A stretch of DNA of 64,000 nucleotides from Muribaculum intestinale (GCF_002201515.1 NZ_CP021421.1:1054001-1118000); one strand, 5' to 3'. Shown: positions 26,823 to 36,642, counted from the stretch's first letter. Notes: generated from the sequence alone by a model not told the origin. Translations and numbers: made by a program.

Positions 26823-26849
26823 TCTTCCTGTAATCTACGCACACCGACA

Positions 26850-26887
26850 CGGGGCACGCCACATCCGAGGCGTGCCCCGCTTGTTTA
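26850..26887 (+). terminator. Intrinsic terminator after the pectinesterase gene
   Basis: CGGGGCACGC (26850-26859) pairs with GCGTGCCCCG (26870-26879), followed by CTTGTTT. A strong 10-base GC stem. Confidence 0.75.
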
Positions 26888-26971
26888 TCATTGGCGTAAT
26901 TTCCACCTACAATTTGTCCGAATCCACCATCTTTCGGCAAATTTTCACCCCCTTATGCTGTACATGTTGCC

Positions 26972-26979
26972 TAATTTTG
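26972..26979 (+). promoter_or_regulatory. -7 box of the pectate lyase operon
   Basis: TAATTTTG fits TAnnTTTG and lies 22 bases before the chosen start at 27001; it rules out the upstream start of the same open frame at 26872. The -33 element is not obvious. Confidence 0.5.
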
Positions 26980-27000
26980 CACCGACCAATCTACGATGTC

Positions 27001-29103
27001 ATGAAAACCAGACTCCTGATTAAATACATGATGCTCATCATCGCTTCCGTAGCCGCCTCGGCTCAGGAGCGCATCGAGCGCACGCCGGCATTCCCCGGAG
27101 CCGAGGGATGGGGGCGATATGTGACAGGCGGACGTGGCGGAAAGGTGCTCCATGTGACCAATCTGCGCGACTCCGGCTACGGATCGCTGCGATGGGCCTG
27201 CGAGCAGACCGGCCCGCGCATCGTAGTGTTTGACATCTCAGGCACCATATATCTGCAGAGCGACCTCAAGATTACCAACGGCAACCTCACCCTCGCCGGA
27301 CAGACAGCCCCCGGCGACGGCATCTGTGTGGCCGACTACCCCGTGACTTTCGCCTGCCCCAATATCATTGCCCGCTACATGCGTTTCCGTCCGGGCAACC
27401 GCATGGCCGAGACTGAAGGCGACGGATTCGAGCCCGACGGCCTCGGTGCCGTCGACTCGCGCCTCATCATTGTCGACCACTGCTCGATATCATGGAGTGT
27501 CGACGAATGCTGCTCAATCTATGGCAACCGTTTCACCACCGTACAGTGGTGTATCATATCCCAGAGCCTGCGCTACGGAGGACACTCTAAAAATACCCAC
27601 GGCTACGGAGCCATGATGGGCGGCGAGGGCGCATCATACCACCACAATCTGCTTGTGCACCACGACTCGCGCTGTCCGCGCCTGGGTGAACGCCCCGCCA
27701 CCGGAGCTCGCGACACCACCGACTTCCGCTGCAATGTAATGTACAACTGGAGCGGACAGGGATGCTACGGAGCCGAGAACATGAACGCCAACATCGTCAA
27801 CAACTACTATAAGCCCGGCCCGGGCACAATTGCCTCACGCGCAGTCGGCTACCAGCGCCGCATATGCGGAGTCGGAGTCAACGAGCAGGAGGGACACGAG
27901 ATGTACCACGTGTGGGCACGCCTGTTTGTCGACGGAAATGTCAACCCCCGCCACCCGGCCGTAGACGCCGACAACTGGGGTCTCGGCATATGGCAACAGA
28001 TTTCCGACACCTACCGCAACAACCCCGCAAAATACAACCTCGACGAGAAACGCATGCGTCTCTCCGAGCCGATGAAATACTACCGTGTGACCACCCACTC
28101 CGCAGCCGACGCCTACAGCCGTGTGCTCGACCATGCAGGAGCGTCACTGTCGCGCGACTCCCATGATGCCCTCATGGTATCCGATGTGCGCGAGGGCATC
28201 GCCACCTACACAGGCTCAGGAGCCGGAAACGCAAAGGGCATAATCGACTCGCCCTACGACAATCGCCCCGCCGATGCTCCCGACAACTGGAACCCATGGC
28301 CCGTGCTAAACTCTACGGAAGCGCCGCTCGATACCGACCGCGACGGCATGCCCGACGCCTGGGAACTCGCCCGCGGACTCGACCCCGCCGACCCCGCCGA
28401 CGCGCTCCTCACCGACGACGAGGGATATACAATGGTAGAGGTATACATCAACTCGCTCGTCGACCACATCACCGAAGCCCAGAACGAAGGCGGCACCGCC
28501 GACGGCGACCTCGAATACCTTCCCGACATACTCCCCTCATACACTGTCGCCACATCCACACGCATCCCCTCGACATGGAATTTCGGCAACGACATCACAC
28601 TCTCCAACGACGCCGGAAAGAGCTACGGCACCCGAGGCGACTACATACGCCTAGCACGCGACGTGCGCCACACTCTCACCCTCCCGTCGCGAGCCGAGGT
28701 CGACCGCATACGCTTCGAGGGATTCACCTACTACAGTTCCGACAGCTATTCCGATGCTTCGCTTACCGAAATCAACGGCACGGCATATCCGGAATCGACA
28801 TTCGCCATCGCGAAAAATTCCGACATATCCACCGTCCCGTCATCCTTCGAGATAAAGCTGGATGAGCCTGCTGCCGACCGGATTACATTCACATGGCAAG
28901 GCAATAATCCATGCGTGCGGATTACACTCCTCACATCCAACCCATCGACCACAGCCGCCATCGGCACAACCGTTGACTACCCCACCGAAGGCTACGGATA
29001 CGACCCCGCATGGTACACCATCCAGGGCCACAGACTCCCCGCCGAGCCATCAGTTCCCGGACTATATATCCACCACGGACGCAAAATAATAATTCGAAAA
29101 TAA
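27001..29103 (+). CDS. Secreted pectate lyase, PL1-type, first of tandem pair
   Basis: 700 residues from the ATG at 27001, chosen because a signal peptide follows (ending A-S-A-Q) and the promoter box sits just before it. The right-handed beta-helix carries the pectate-lyase features F-P-G-A-E-G-W-G-R near 30, T-T-L-A-G-Q-T-A-P-G-D-G-like block (L-T-L-A-G-Q-T-A-P-G) near 90 and I-V-D-H-C-S-I-S-W-S near 155. It cleaves de-esterified homogalacturonan by calcium-dependent beta-elimination. Residues about 445-460 contain D-T-D-R-D-G-M-P-D-A-W-E, a thrombospondin-3/dockerin-like calcium loop. The C-terminal beta domain and tail W-Y-T-I-Q-G-H...I-I-I-R-K follow. Only 11 bases separate it from its paralog. 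Confidence 0.87.
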   Translation: MKTRLLIKYMMLIIASVAASAQERIERTPAFPGAEGWGRYVTGGRGGKVLHVTNLRDSGYGSLRWACEQTGPRIVVFDISGTIYLQSDLKITNGNLTLAGQTAPGDGICVADYPVTFACPNIIARYMRFRPGNRMAETEGDGFEPDGLGAVDSRLIIVDHCSISWSVDECCSIYGNRFTTVQWCIISQSLRYGGHSKNTHGYGAMMGGEGASYHHNLLVHHDSRCPRLGERPATGARDTTDFRCNVMYNWSGQGCYGAENMNANIVNNYYKPGPGTIASRAVGYQRRICGVGVNEQEGHEMYHVWARLFVDGNVNPRHPAVDADNWGLGIWQQISDTYRNNPAKYNLDEKRMRLSEPMKYYRVTTHSAADAYSRVLDHAGASLSRDSHDALMVSDVREGIATYTGSGAGNAKGIIDSPYDNRPADAPDNWNPWPVLNSTEAPLDTDRDGMPDAWELARGLDPADPADALLTDDEGYTMVEVYINSLVDHITEAQNEGGTADGDLEYLPDILPSYTVATSTRIPSTWNFGNDITLSNDAGKSYGTRGDYIRLARDVRHTLTLPSRAEVDRIRFEGFTYYSSDSYSDASLTEINGTAYPESTFAIAKNSDISTVPSSFEIKLDEPAADRITFTWQGNNPCVRITLLTSNPSTTAAIGTTVDYPTEGYGYDPAWYTIQGHRLPAEPSVPGLYIHHGRKIIIRK

Positions 29104-29114
29104 TCTACCGAATC

Positions 29115-31190
29115 ATGAAATATCTTCTCCCCATCATCGCATTGCCTCTGCTCGTATCGGCAGCCGACACTCCTGAAAAGACTCCGGCGTTTCCCGGAGC
29201 TGAAGGTTTCGGACGCTACACCACCGGCGGACGCGGCGGCAATGTATACCACGTCACCAGCCTCAAGGATGACGCCCGCCTGAAAGGCACCCTGCGCTGG
29301 GCGCTCGCTCAGTCGGGCCCGCGTACCATAGTATTCGACGTGTCGGGCACTATACATCTTTCATCCGGACTCACCATTTCATCAAATACAACCATTGCCG
29401 GACAGACAGCCCCCGGCGACGGCATATGCATCGCCGACTATCCCGTCAGCATCGCCGGAAACTGCATCGTACGCTACATGCGTTTCCGACTCGGCAACAC
29501 CAACGTGACAGCCAACGGCGCCGACGGCTGGGACGGCCTGTCGGTAATGGACACCCACGATGTCATCGTCGACCACTGCTCGATATCCTGGAGTATCGAC
29601 GAATGCTGCTCAATTCTCGGCAACACCAACACCACCCTGCAGTGGAGCATTATCGACCAGAGCCTCGTAAATGCCGGCCACTCCAAAGGCGCACACGGAT
29701 ACGGAGGCAACTGGGGCGGCTCCGGGGCTTCGTTCCACCACAACCTGATTGCACACCACGGATCGCGCACTCCGCGACTCGGTCCGCGCCCCACAACTCA
29801 GCTCGACGAACGCATGGACATGCGCAACAATGTCATCTTCAACTTCGGAGGCAACGGATGCTATGGAGGCGAGGGAATGAACGTGAACATCGTCAACAAC
29901 TACTACAAGCCCGGACCGGCCACGCCCACCAACTACCGGGGCCGACGCATTGCCGGCATAGGCGTGCGCACCAACTCCTACTGCGAGACATACCCCGCAT
30001 ACACCCCGGCTCTCCATCTCTGGGGAAAATTCTTCGTGGAAGGAAACGTCAACACAAAATATTCCGACGTGACCGCCGACAACTGGAAAAACGGTTTCCT
30101 CAACCAGATTGACAAAAGCGACAAAGCCACCGACGGCACATATCCCGGCGACGACGCCCTGCGCCTCGACTCGCCAATCGACTTTATCACCACCACAACC
30201 CACTCGGCCGACGACACCTACGCACGCGTACTCGACTATGCCGGCGCTTCGCTGTCGCGCGACTCCCACGACGACCTCATTATCGACGACACCCGCCGGG
30301 GCACAGCCACATACACCGGCTCGGGCAACAGCCGCGGACTCATCAACAGCCAGAATGACAACAAACCCTCGGATGCCCCCGCCAACTGGTCGGCCTGGCC
30401 CGACCTCATGTCGGCCACAGCGCCCGTCGATACCGACGGCGACGGAATACCCGACGAGTGGGAGACCGAGCATGGCCTCAACCCCAACAACCCCGCCGAC
30501 GCCCTCACCCTCGACGAGGAGCGATACACCATGCTCGAAGTATACCTCAACTCGCTCGTAGAGCACATCACCGAGGCTCAGAACGAAGGCGGCACCTCCG
30601 AGGGTGCGCTGATATACTCCGACCCGATTCCCGAAAGCTACACCATATGCACCGCCAACCGCGAAGGCTCCACATGGAGCTTCGGCAACGGCATATCCAT
30701 CTCAAATACCGGAGGAAAAGGATATGGTACAAAGGGCGACTTCATCCGCATCAACGAGGATGTGACCCACACTGTCACACTACCCCCATATGCCGAAATA
30801 AGCCGATTGAAGTTTGAGGGATGCACATACTACACCTCCGACAAACACTCCGACGCCTCGCTCATAGGCCTCAATGGCGCTGAATTCAACCCCGGCGATT
30901 ATGTAATCGCCAAAAACTCCACAGCCGACAACCCCGACTCTTTCGAAGTCGCACTCTCAAGTCCCGCCAAGGAGTCGCTGACATTCAGCTTCACAGGCAA
31001 CCGCCCGTGCGTACGCATCACTCTCTTCACCGCCAACCCATCCACCTCTGGCATTGAAGAGACTGTAGCCGACGACAGCGAAAACGCCGACGACGCCTGG
31101 TACACACTCCAGGGCATACGTCTCGACCGACAGCCCTCGGCTCCCGGACTGTATATCCACAACGGACGAAAAATATTCATACGCAGATAG
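29115..31190 (+). CDS. Secreted pectate lyase, PL1-type, second of tandem pair
   Basis: 691 residues from the ATG at 29115; the same frame is open upstream into the previous gene, but the signal peptide (M-K-Y-L-L-P-I-I-A-L...A-A-D) fixes this start. It shares the whole layout of the preceding lyase: F-P-G-A-E-G-F-G-R, I-A-G-Q-T-A-P-G-D-G, I-V-D-H-C-S-I-S-W-S, the calcium loop D-T-D-G-D-G-I-P-D-E-W-E near 440, and the tail W-Y-T-L-Q-G-I...I-F-I-R-R. The divergence suggests an old duplication and different substrate preferences (for example chain length or methylation). Co-transcribed with the first lyase. Confidence 0.87.
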   Translation: MKYLLPIIALPLLVSAADTPEKTPAFPGAEGFGRYTTGGRGGNVYHVTSLKDDARLKGTLRWALAQSGPRTIVFDVSGTIHLSSGLTISSNTTIAGQTAPGDGICIADYPVSIAGNCIVRYMRFRLGNTNVTANGADGWDGLSVMDTHDVIVDHCSISWSIDECCSILGNTNTTLQWSIIDQSLVNAGHSKGAHGYGGNWGGSGASFHHNLIAHHGSRTPRLGPRPTTQLDERMDMRNNVIFNFGGNGCYGGEGMNVNIVNNYYKPGPATPTNYRGRRIAGIGVRTNSYCETYPAYTPALHLWGKFFVEGNVNTKYSDVTADNWKNGFLNQIDKSDKATDGTYPGDDALRLDSPIDFITTTTHSADDTYARVLDYAGASLSRDSHDDLIIDDTRRGTATYTGSGNSRGLINSQNDNKPSDAPANWSAWPDLMSATAPVDTDGDGIPDEWETEHGLNPNNPADALTLDEERYTMLEVYLNSLVEHITEAQNEGGTSEGALIYSDPIPESYTICTANREGSTWSFGNGISISNTGGKGYGTKGDFIRINEDVTHTVTLPPYAEISRLKFEGCTYYTSDKHSDASLIGLNGAEFNPGDYVIAKNSTADNPDSFEVALSSPAKESLTFSFTGNRPCVRITLFTANPSTSGIEETVADDSENADDAWYTLQGIRLDRQPSAPGLYIHNGRKIFIRR

Positions 31191-31203
31191 ATGATTTTCA
31201 ACG

Positions 31204-31248
31204 GTCAGGCCTACGACCGTATCTCTACAGTCAATGGGCCTGACCTGC
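31204..31248 (+). terminator. Possible hairpin after the pectate lyases
   Basis: GGTCAGGCC (about 31204-31212) is complementary to GGCCTGACC about 25 bases downstream. There is no T-run, so termination here is uncertain; the strong terminator lies at 31717-31757 beyond the MITE, which suggests the MITE may have been inserted between the genes and their terminator. Confidence 0.35.
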
Positions 31249-31273
31249 TAAGGATTAAAAAAGATTGGGTTAA

Positions 31274-31622
31274 GAGCTTGTTTAATAATAAATGTTACCG
31301 TCAGGGCGGTCAGTCGTCGGGCAGATTTTCGCATGTGATGAGGGAGTTATGGGGTCCCATAACGACCGAAGAACGGGCGGAAATATGCCGGCGAATGACC
31401 GAAGGGAGGTAATTTATTTCATATCGTTGATATATTTTTGCATTTATTTTAGAAGCAGCCAAGAGATTGTATAAGTTATAAAGTTACCTTTTGTCTCGTA
31501 TATCTTGGCCGCTTTTCGCCCTGTTCCTCAGTCATGTACATAAAGTACACTCCTTCGGCACATGTCGAAAATCGACTCAAGCTATACGACCCTGGCGGCA
31601 ACATTTATTATCAAACAAGCTC
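31274..31622. mobile_element. MITE-like element, about 350 bp
   Basis: Two inverted ends of about 33 bases (31274-31306 and 31590-31622), starting GAGCTTGTTT and containing AATAATAAATGTT, match with only a few differences. They are flanked by a TAA direct repeat (31271-31273 and 31623-31625), within TTAA/CTAA contexts that fit the YTAR target of IS5-family elements. No transposase is present; the short frame reading through the left end is not a gene. Likely a non-autonomous element mobilised by an IS5-like transposase elsewhere. Confidence 0.75.
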
Positions 31623-31716
31623 TAAGTAAACACGTATAGGCTGCACTTTTTTTTAGATTTTATCACATACTTTTTCACAGACATTTTCAAATATCCATAA
31701 ACAACGCAACCTATTC

Positions 31717-31757
31717 GGCTCCGCTCCTGTGTGATACAGTGGCGGAGCCTTTTTTTT
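31717..31757 (+). terminator. Strong intrinsic terminator
   Basis: GGCTCCGC (31717-31724) pairs with GCGGAGCC (31742-31749), with an inner CTGT/ACAG pair, followed by eight T. It would stop transcripts coming from the pectate lyase genes or from the MITE. Confidence 0.85.
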
Positions 31758-31802
31758 GAGGTTTTTTCACAGCAAAAGTAACTTTTGCTGTGAAAAAACC
31801 TC
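31758..31802. repeat. Perfect 45-base palindrome
   Basis: Arms of 22 bases (31758-31779 and 31781-31802, core TTTTTTCACAGCAAAAGT) are exactly complementary around a single A at 31780. It directly abuts the T-run of the terminator at 31717-31757. Such a hairpin could act in either direction as a terminator or processing site, or be a cruciform. Confidence 0.8.
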
Positions 31803-31922
31803 TTACAGACCTTATCTACCCCAATGCGCAACATGCATATGAAATTTTATGATTGCTCTACATCATCGACACACGGCTGCATCCGGCGATGATTGAGATT
31901 CACCGATATCAACCTCATTAAT

Positions 31923-31953
31923 TTTGTACTCCCGCCCGTTTTCCGTACCTTTG
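31923..31953 (+). promoter_or_regulatory. Promoter of the large secreted protein gene
   Basis: TTTG (31923-31926), exactly 19 bases, TACCTTTG (31946-31953): a textbook Bacteroidetes promoter. Transcription starts near 31960, giving a leader of about 59 bases before 32019 and excluding the TTG start of the longer open frame at 31893. Confidence 0.75.
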
Positions 31954-32018
31954 CCTCGGTAATTTCGTTAATATCATCACGATATCCCTTATCCAATCAT
32001 AATCACTTAAATTTTTTG

Positions 32019-35000
32019 ATGAAACAACTTGTTACTATGTTGGCGGCTATATATGCCGCAGGAATCTCTATTCCATCGCTTGCTGCCGACACATCCACGA
32101 CTGTGCCTCAGATGAAAGGTATGGTAATTTCGTCGCAGGATGAAACCTTGACCGGCCTGTGGACCCTCCCCGTCACAGCCACCGGCACATGGCAGATGGA
32201 CATCGCCATGGACCCCGGATACGCATCGTTCTACAACGGAGTAATGTACGGCGACGTATATTATGCCACCCGATGCAATGCCCAGTACGGCACCATCGTA
32301 TACGTCGACGCATATTCGATGACCGACGGAACCAAACTCTGGACCAACTATCCAAAACTCACAGCACTCCCCTACGACCTCACCCTGAATCCATACGATG
32401 ACAAAATCTACGGATTCTTCTCCAACGAGAAAAATACAGGTATGGTGCTCGCCACCATCTCCTACGACAAGGCCGGCGAGACCGTGACACCGATACGCGA
32501 GATGGAGGGCAACTGGATTGCTATCGCAGCCGATCCCTCCGGACAACTCTACGGCATATCGTCGGATTTGGATATACAGGGCACCTCGGTAAAGGTCAAC
32601 TCATCGTCGCTACATAAAATCGACCGTCTCACCGGAGAGACTACTCTCGTCGGTGAGACCGGACAGCTCCCCCTCATCACCGGCTCGGCCACAATCGACG
32701 CCCGCAGCGGACGCATGTTCTGGACGGTAGGCCCCGACGCCTCGCAGAGCTACCTCTGCGAGGTGGACCTCACCACCGGAAAGGCCACAAAGCTGATGGA
32801 CTTCGCCGCAGGACGCCAGGTGGTAGGTCTCTATGTGCCCACCCCTCCGGCCGAGGACGACGCTCCGGCCGCTGTGACCGATGCCGAAGCCATATTCGAC
32901 GAAGGCTCACTCAACGGATATGTCAGCTTCACCGTTCCGGCGTCGCTCTACGACGGCACAGCAGCCTCCGGAGAGATTTCATACACAGTCCTCTGCAACG
33001 GCAGCGAGGCTGCATCCGGCACCACATCATTCGGAGCCGCCACAAAGGCCGAGGTAACTGTGGCCGAACGAGGAAAATACACCTTCACCATCTCCGTGGC
33101 CAACGACAAAGGCTCATCGCCCAAGGTTACAGTCGACAAGTTTGTAGGCTTCGGCACCCCGACAGCTCCCGAAGGTGTGACTGCCGAAAACACCGACGGC
33201 ACCATTACCGTGGCATGGAAACCCGTATCGGAGTCGGCCGACGGAGGATACATCGATGCAGCAGCCGTGACATACACAGTGAAACGCATCCCCGGCGATG
33301 TCGTGATTGCACGCAACGTCAGCGCCACATCAGTGACCGACACCCCCGATGCCGCTGCCGGAATGCAGGCCTACAGCTATACCGTCACCGCCGACAACCA
33401 TTCTTGCCTGTCGGCGGCCTCCGAATCCAACAAGGTAGTGTGCGGCAACCCCGTGCTCCCATGGTCGGAGGATTTTGCCTCGGCTGAGTCTATCGGTTTC
33501 TTCACTGTGGTCGATGCCAACGGCGACGGCAAGACTTGGGAATATGCCTCCGGACTCGTACGCGTCAAGTACGGCACTGTCACCATGGACGACTGGCTGA
33601 TATCTCCACCCTTGCGTCTTGAGGCCGGAAAGATGTATCGCACCACCTTCAAGGCACGCAGCTCCAACGCCCGCTATCCCGAGAAAATCGAGGCAAAATG
33701 GGGTGCGGGAGCTACCCCGGCCGACATGACCTCGACACTCGTGGAGCCTGTGACTCTCTCGGGCGACTACGAGACATTCGGCGACCTCATTAGCCCGGCC
33801 ACTTCAGGCATATATCACATCGGTCTGCACGGTATCTCCGACGCCGACATGTACAACCTCGAAGTATGCATGATATCGGTTGAGGCCGGCATTAACGCCG
33901 GTGCACCCTCGCGCCCCACAGAGCTGGCTGTGACAGCCGACGCCAATGGCGACTACAAGGCCACCGTGTCGATGAAGGCACCCGCGACCGACATGAGCGG
34001 AGCCGCGCTGTCGGCCATCGACCGTATCGAGCTTAGTCGCGGCGAGACTCTCGTACACACATTCACAGCACCGGCTCCCGGCGCCATCCTCACTTACGAT
34101 GATATTCTCGAACAGGGTGGCGACTACACCTACCGCGCCGTTGCCTACAAAGGCGAGGATGCCGGCCCCGAAGCCTCACTGACTGCCTTCGTAGGCACAC
34201 CGCTTGCAGCCGCGCCCGCATCGGTAGCCATATCCGAAGCCTCCGACGGCGAAATCACACTGTCGTGGAACGAGGTATCGCTCTCTGCCGACGGCAACGC
34301 CATCAATCCCGCCAGAGTGCGCTACAACATCTATGACGCAAACGCTTACGGCGAACCGGTGGCCGAAAACGTGTCAGGCACATCGTTCACATTCACAGGT
34401 GTGGAGACCGGCACACAGAAGTTTGTGCAGTACTCCGTATCGGCTGTCACCGACCGCGGCGAGAGCGACCGCACCATGACAAAGAGCATCCCCGCGGGCA
34501 CTCCCTACAAGGAATTCCATGAATCGTATGCCGGAGGACGCGCCTCGACCGTCTACATGACCGAGCGCATCAACTATGGCAACTGGGCGCCTCAGGCCGA
34601 CGACAGCGACGTAACATCGCAGGACGGCGACGGCGGTCTGATGACCATGAACGGATATTTCGCCGGATACTGCGGCGCTATGACGACAGGCAAGATTAGC
34701 CTGGCCGACATGAAGGCTCCCATCCTGCGCTTCTACAGCTATACCCCCGACAACGACCTGCTCGACCTTAATCCGCTGGCTGTGGCCGTGAGCGCCGACG
34801 GCGGCGAATGGACCGAGATTTTCAACAAGACCGTAGTGGAAATCGGCCCGACACGCGGATGGCATGAGGTAATCGTGTCGCTCGCCGAATATGCAGGCCG
34901 CAACATAAGCCTGAAGTTTACCGCAACCACCCACGACCGTCCCTACATCGCCACATATATCGACAATATCAATGTAGAGTCGATGGCCGGCATCGACCTT

Positions 35001-36353
35001 GAGGTGAAGGCTATCAGCGCGCCCGCCCACGTGAGAGGAGGCGAGAAATTCAGAATTGCAGTCGACATCGCCAACAACGGCGCTGAGAACGCCGCCGACT
35101 ATATCGTCGAGATTTATGCCGACGGCAACCTCCTTGACATTGTCGACGGCGACCCCATACCCTCTCTGGGCAGTGGCTCGGTTGAGTTCACCACTACCAT
35201 GAGCCCGCTCTCCGACAAGGCTGTCGCCTTCAAGGCAATCGTGTCGCACACCGACGATACCACCAACGACAACGACGCCTCGGAGACCCTGACAGTGACA
35301 CCTTTGGTATCGCCCCTCCCTGCGCCGGCATTCCTGACCGCCACACAGTCGGCCGACGGCAGCGTGGCCCTCTCATGGACAGCTCCAGAGATTGCGGCGG
35401 CTCCCGCATCGCCGGTCACCGACGACTTCGAGTCGACCGAAGCATGGAGCCACTATGCCGACGGATGGGCCATGAGAGACCTTGACGGCGCAGCTGTCTG
35501 CGGATTCGCCCAGGCCGACCTCCCCGGCATCGAAGCCGGAAAGACCCTCGCGTCATTCTTCATGTTCAGCGCCACCGGCATGTTTGAAGGCAACAAATAC
35601 CTTATGCCCAACTCAGGCAAGCAGTATCTTGCCGCATTCGCACGCTACGACAACGGTACTACCGACGACTGGGCCATATCGCCCGAGCTCAGCGGCGAGG
35701 CCCAGACAGTATCGTTCTACATCCGCAGCTACGATGCCGCCTATCCCGAACGTGTCGAGGTGCTCTACTCGACCGGCTCGCTCGAACCGGCCGACTTCAT
35801 CCCTACAGGCGTCTCTGTCGACAAAGTGCCCGGCTCATGGACACAATGTCAGGCCGACCTACCACAGGGAGCACGCAACTTTGCAATACGCTCATGCGCT
35901 ACCAACTCGTTTATGCTGATGCTCGACGACGTAACCTTCACCCCGCTCTCTTCCTATGGCATGGAAGTGACCGGCTACAACGTGTACCGCGACGGACGGC
36001 TTGTCAACGACACCCCCGTCACCGCTACCTCCTTTACCGACAATGTCGACAATCCCGACTCACACCTATGGACTGTGACAGCACTCTACGGCGAACGCGA
36101 GTCGAAAGGTTCCGACCCGGTTACTGCCGGAACTTCGTCGATCGACTCACCCTCGGCCGACGGCATCGCAATCCGCGCTGAAGCCGGACGCATCGTAATC
36201 ACCGGATGCGAAGGTCTCCCGGTGATGGTATCGGCTGCCGATGGCCGTGTCATATACAACGGCCTTGGCGAGGCTCTGACCGAAATCACCACAGGCGCCG
36301 GAGTCTATGTAGTGAAAGCATCTTCAAAGGTGGCCAAGCTCATTGTAAGATAA
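32019..36353 (+). CDS. Large secreted beta-propeller/fibronectin/jelly-roll protein
   Basis: 1444 residues from the ATG at 32019, selected by the promoter and by a signal peptide ending near S-L-A-A-D. Residues about 40-290 look like propeller blades with repeated Y/W-rich strands; after that fibronectin-III-like domains alternate with three jelly-roll domains of the choice-of-anchor-J/MAM type (W-S-E-D-F near 525; a block near 880-1010; D-D-F-E-S-T-E-A-W near 1135). The last 45 residues (S-A-A-D-G-R-V-I-Y...G-V-Y-V-V-K-A...K-L-I-V-R) resemble a type IX secretion sorting domain. It is probably displayed or released outside the cell and could bind polysaccharide or protein. No catalytic motif is recognised. 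Hairpin terminator follows. Confidence 0.75.
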   Translation: MKQLVTMLAAIYAAGISIPSLAADTSTTVPQMKGMVISSQDETLTGLWTLPVTATGTWQMDIAMDPGYASFYNGVMYGDVYYATRCNAQYGTIVYVDAYSMTDGTKLWTNYPKLTALPYDLTLNPYDDKIYGFFSNEKNTGMVLATISYDKAGETVTPIREMEGNWIAIAADPSGQLYGISSDLDIQGTSVKVNSSSLHKIDRLTGETTLVGETGQLPLITGSATIDARSGRMFWTVGPDASQSYLCEVDLTTGKATKLMDFAAGRQVVGLYVPTPPAEDDAPAAVTDAEAIFDEGSLNGYVSFTVPASLYDGTAASGEISYTVLCNGSEAASGTTSFGAATKAEVTVAERGKYTFTISVANDKGSSPKVTVDKFVGFGTPTAPEGVTAENTDGTITVAWKPVSESADGGYIDAAAVTYTVKRIPGDVVIARNVSATSVTDTPDAAAGMQAYSYTVTADNHSCLSAASESNKVVCGNPVLPWSEDFASAESIGFFTVVDANGDGKTWEYASGLVRVKYGTVTMDDWLISPPLRLEAGKMYRTTFKARSSNARYPEKIEAKWGAGATPADMTSTLVEPVTLSGDYETFGDLISPATSGIYHIGLHGISDADMYNLEVCMISVEAGINAGAPSRPTELAVTADANGDYKATVSMKAPATDMSGAALSAIDRIELSRGETLVHTFTAPAPGAILTYDDILEQGGDYTYRAVAYKGEDAGPEASLTAFVGTPLAAAPASVAISEASDGEITLSWNEVSLSADGNAINPARVRYNIYDANAYGEPVAENVSGTSFTFTGVETGTQKFVQYSVSAVTDRGESDRTMTKSIPAGTPYKEFHESYAGGRASTVYMTERINYGNWAPQADDSDVTSQDGDGGLMTMNGYFAGYCGAMTTGKISLADMKAPILRFYSYTPDNDLLDLNPLAVAVSADGGEWTEIFNKTVVEIGPTRGWHEVIVSLAEYAGRNISLKFTATTHDRPYIATYIDNINVESMAGIDLEVKAISAPAHVRGGEKFRIAVDIANNGAENAADYIVEIYADGNLLDIVDGDPIPSLGSGSVEFTTTMSPLSDKAVAFKAIVSHTDDTTNDNDASETLTVTPLVSPLPAPAFLTATQSADGSVALSWTAPEIAAAPASPVTDDFESTEAWSHYADGWAMRDLDGAAVCGFAQADLPGIEAGKTLASFFMFSATGMFEGNKYLMPNSGKQYLAAFARYDNGTTDDWAISPELSGEAQTVSFYIRSYDAAYPERVEVLYSTGSLEPADFIPTGVSVDKVPGSWTQCQADLPQGARNFAIRSCATNSFMLMLDDVTFTPLSSYGMEVTGYNVYRDGRLVNDTPVTATSFTDNVDNPDSHLWTVTALYGERESKGSDPVTAGTSSIDSPSADGIAIRAEAGRIVITGCEGLPVMVSAADGRVIYNGLGEALTEITTGAGVYVVKASSKVAKLIVR

Positions 36354-36382
36354 GCCACACAGCCACAACAACCCCATCCCGC

Positions 36383-36420
36383 AACCCCGGAGCGTGCCAT
36401 ACGCTTCGGGGTTGCTTTTA
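36383..36420 (+). terminator. Terminator after the large secreted protein gene
   Basis: AACCCCGGAGCG (36383-36394) pairs with CGCTTCGGGGTT (36402-36413) with one mismatch, followed by GCTTTT. Confidence 0.7.
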
Positions 36421-36642
36421 TCATGACATTGCCACACCTCAGAGATTTTTATGTTATAAAGCACTAAAACAAACTTTTACACCTCTTGCGATAAAATTTC
36501 ACCCATTTAAGGGCCACTCCGCTACTAACTTAGCGGTCGGAAAACCTATCCGACATATCCGTCATTCAACTCACACCGTTTCCGACGGAATACAAGTAAC
36601 CACAGCAATCCAAATTGAAGAATTAACCACAGATAAGTTATC

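Noticed and set aside
31191..31412. 73-codon frame starting at the stop of the second pectate lyase
   Set aside because: Reads through the left end of the MITE and has no transposase or other signature.
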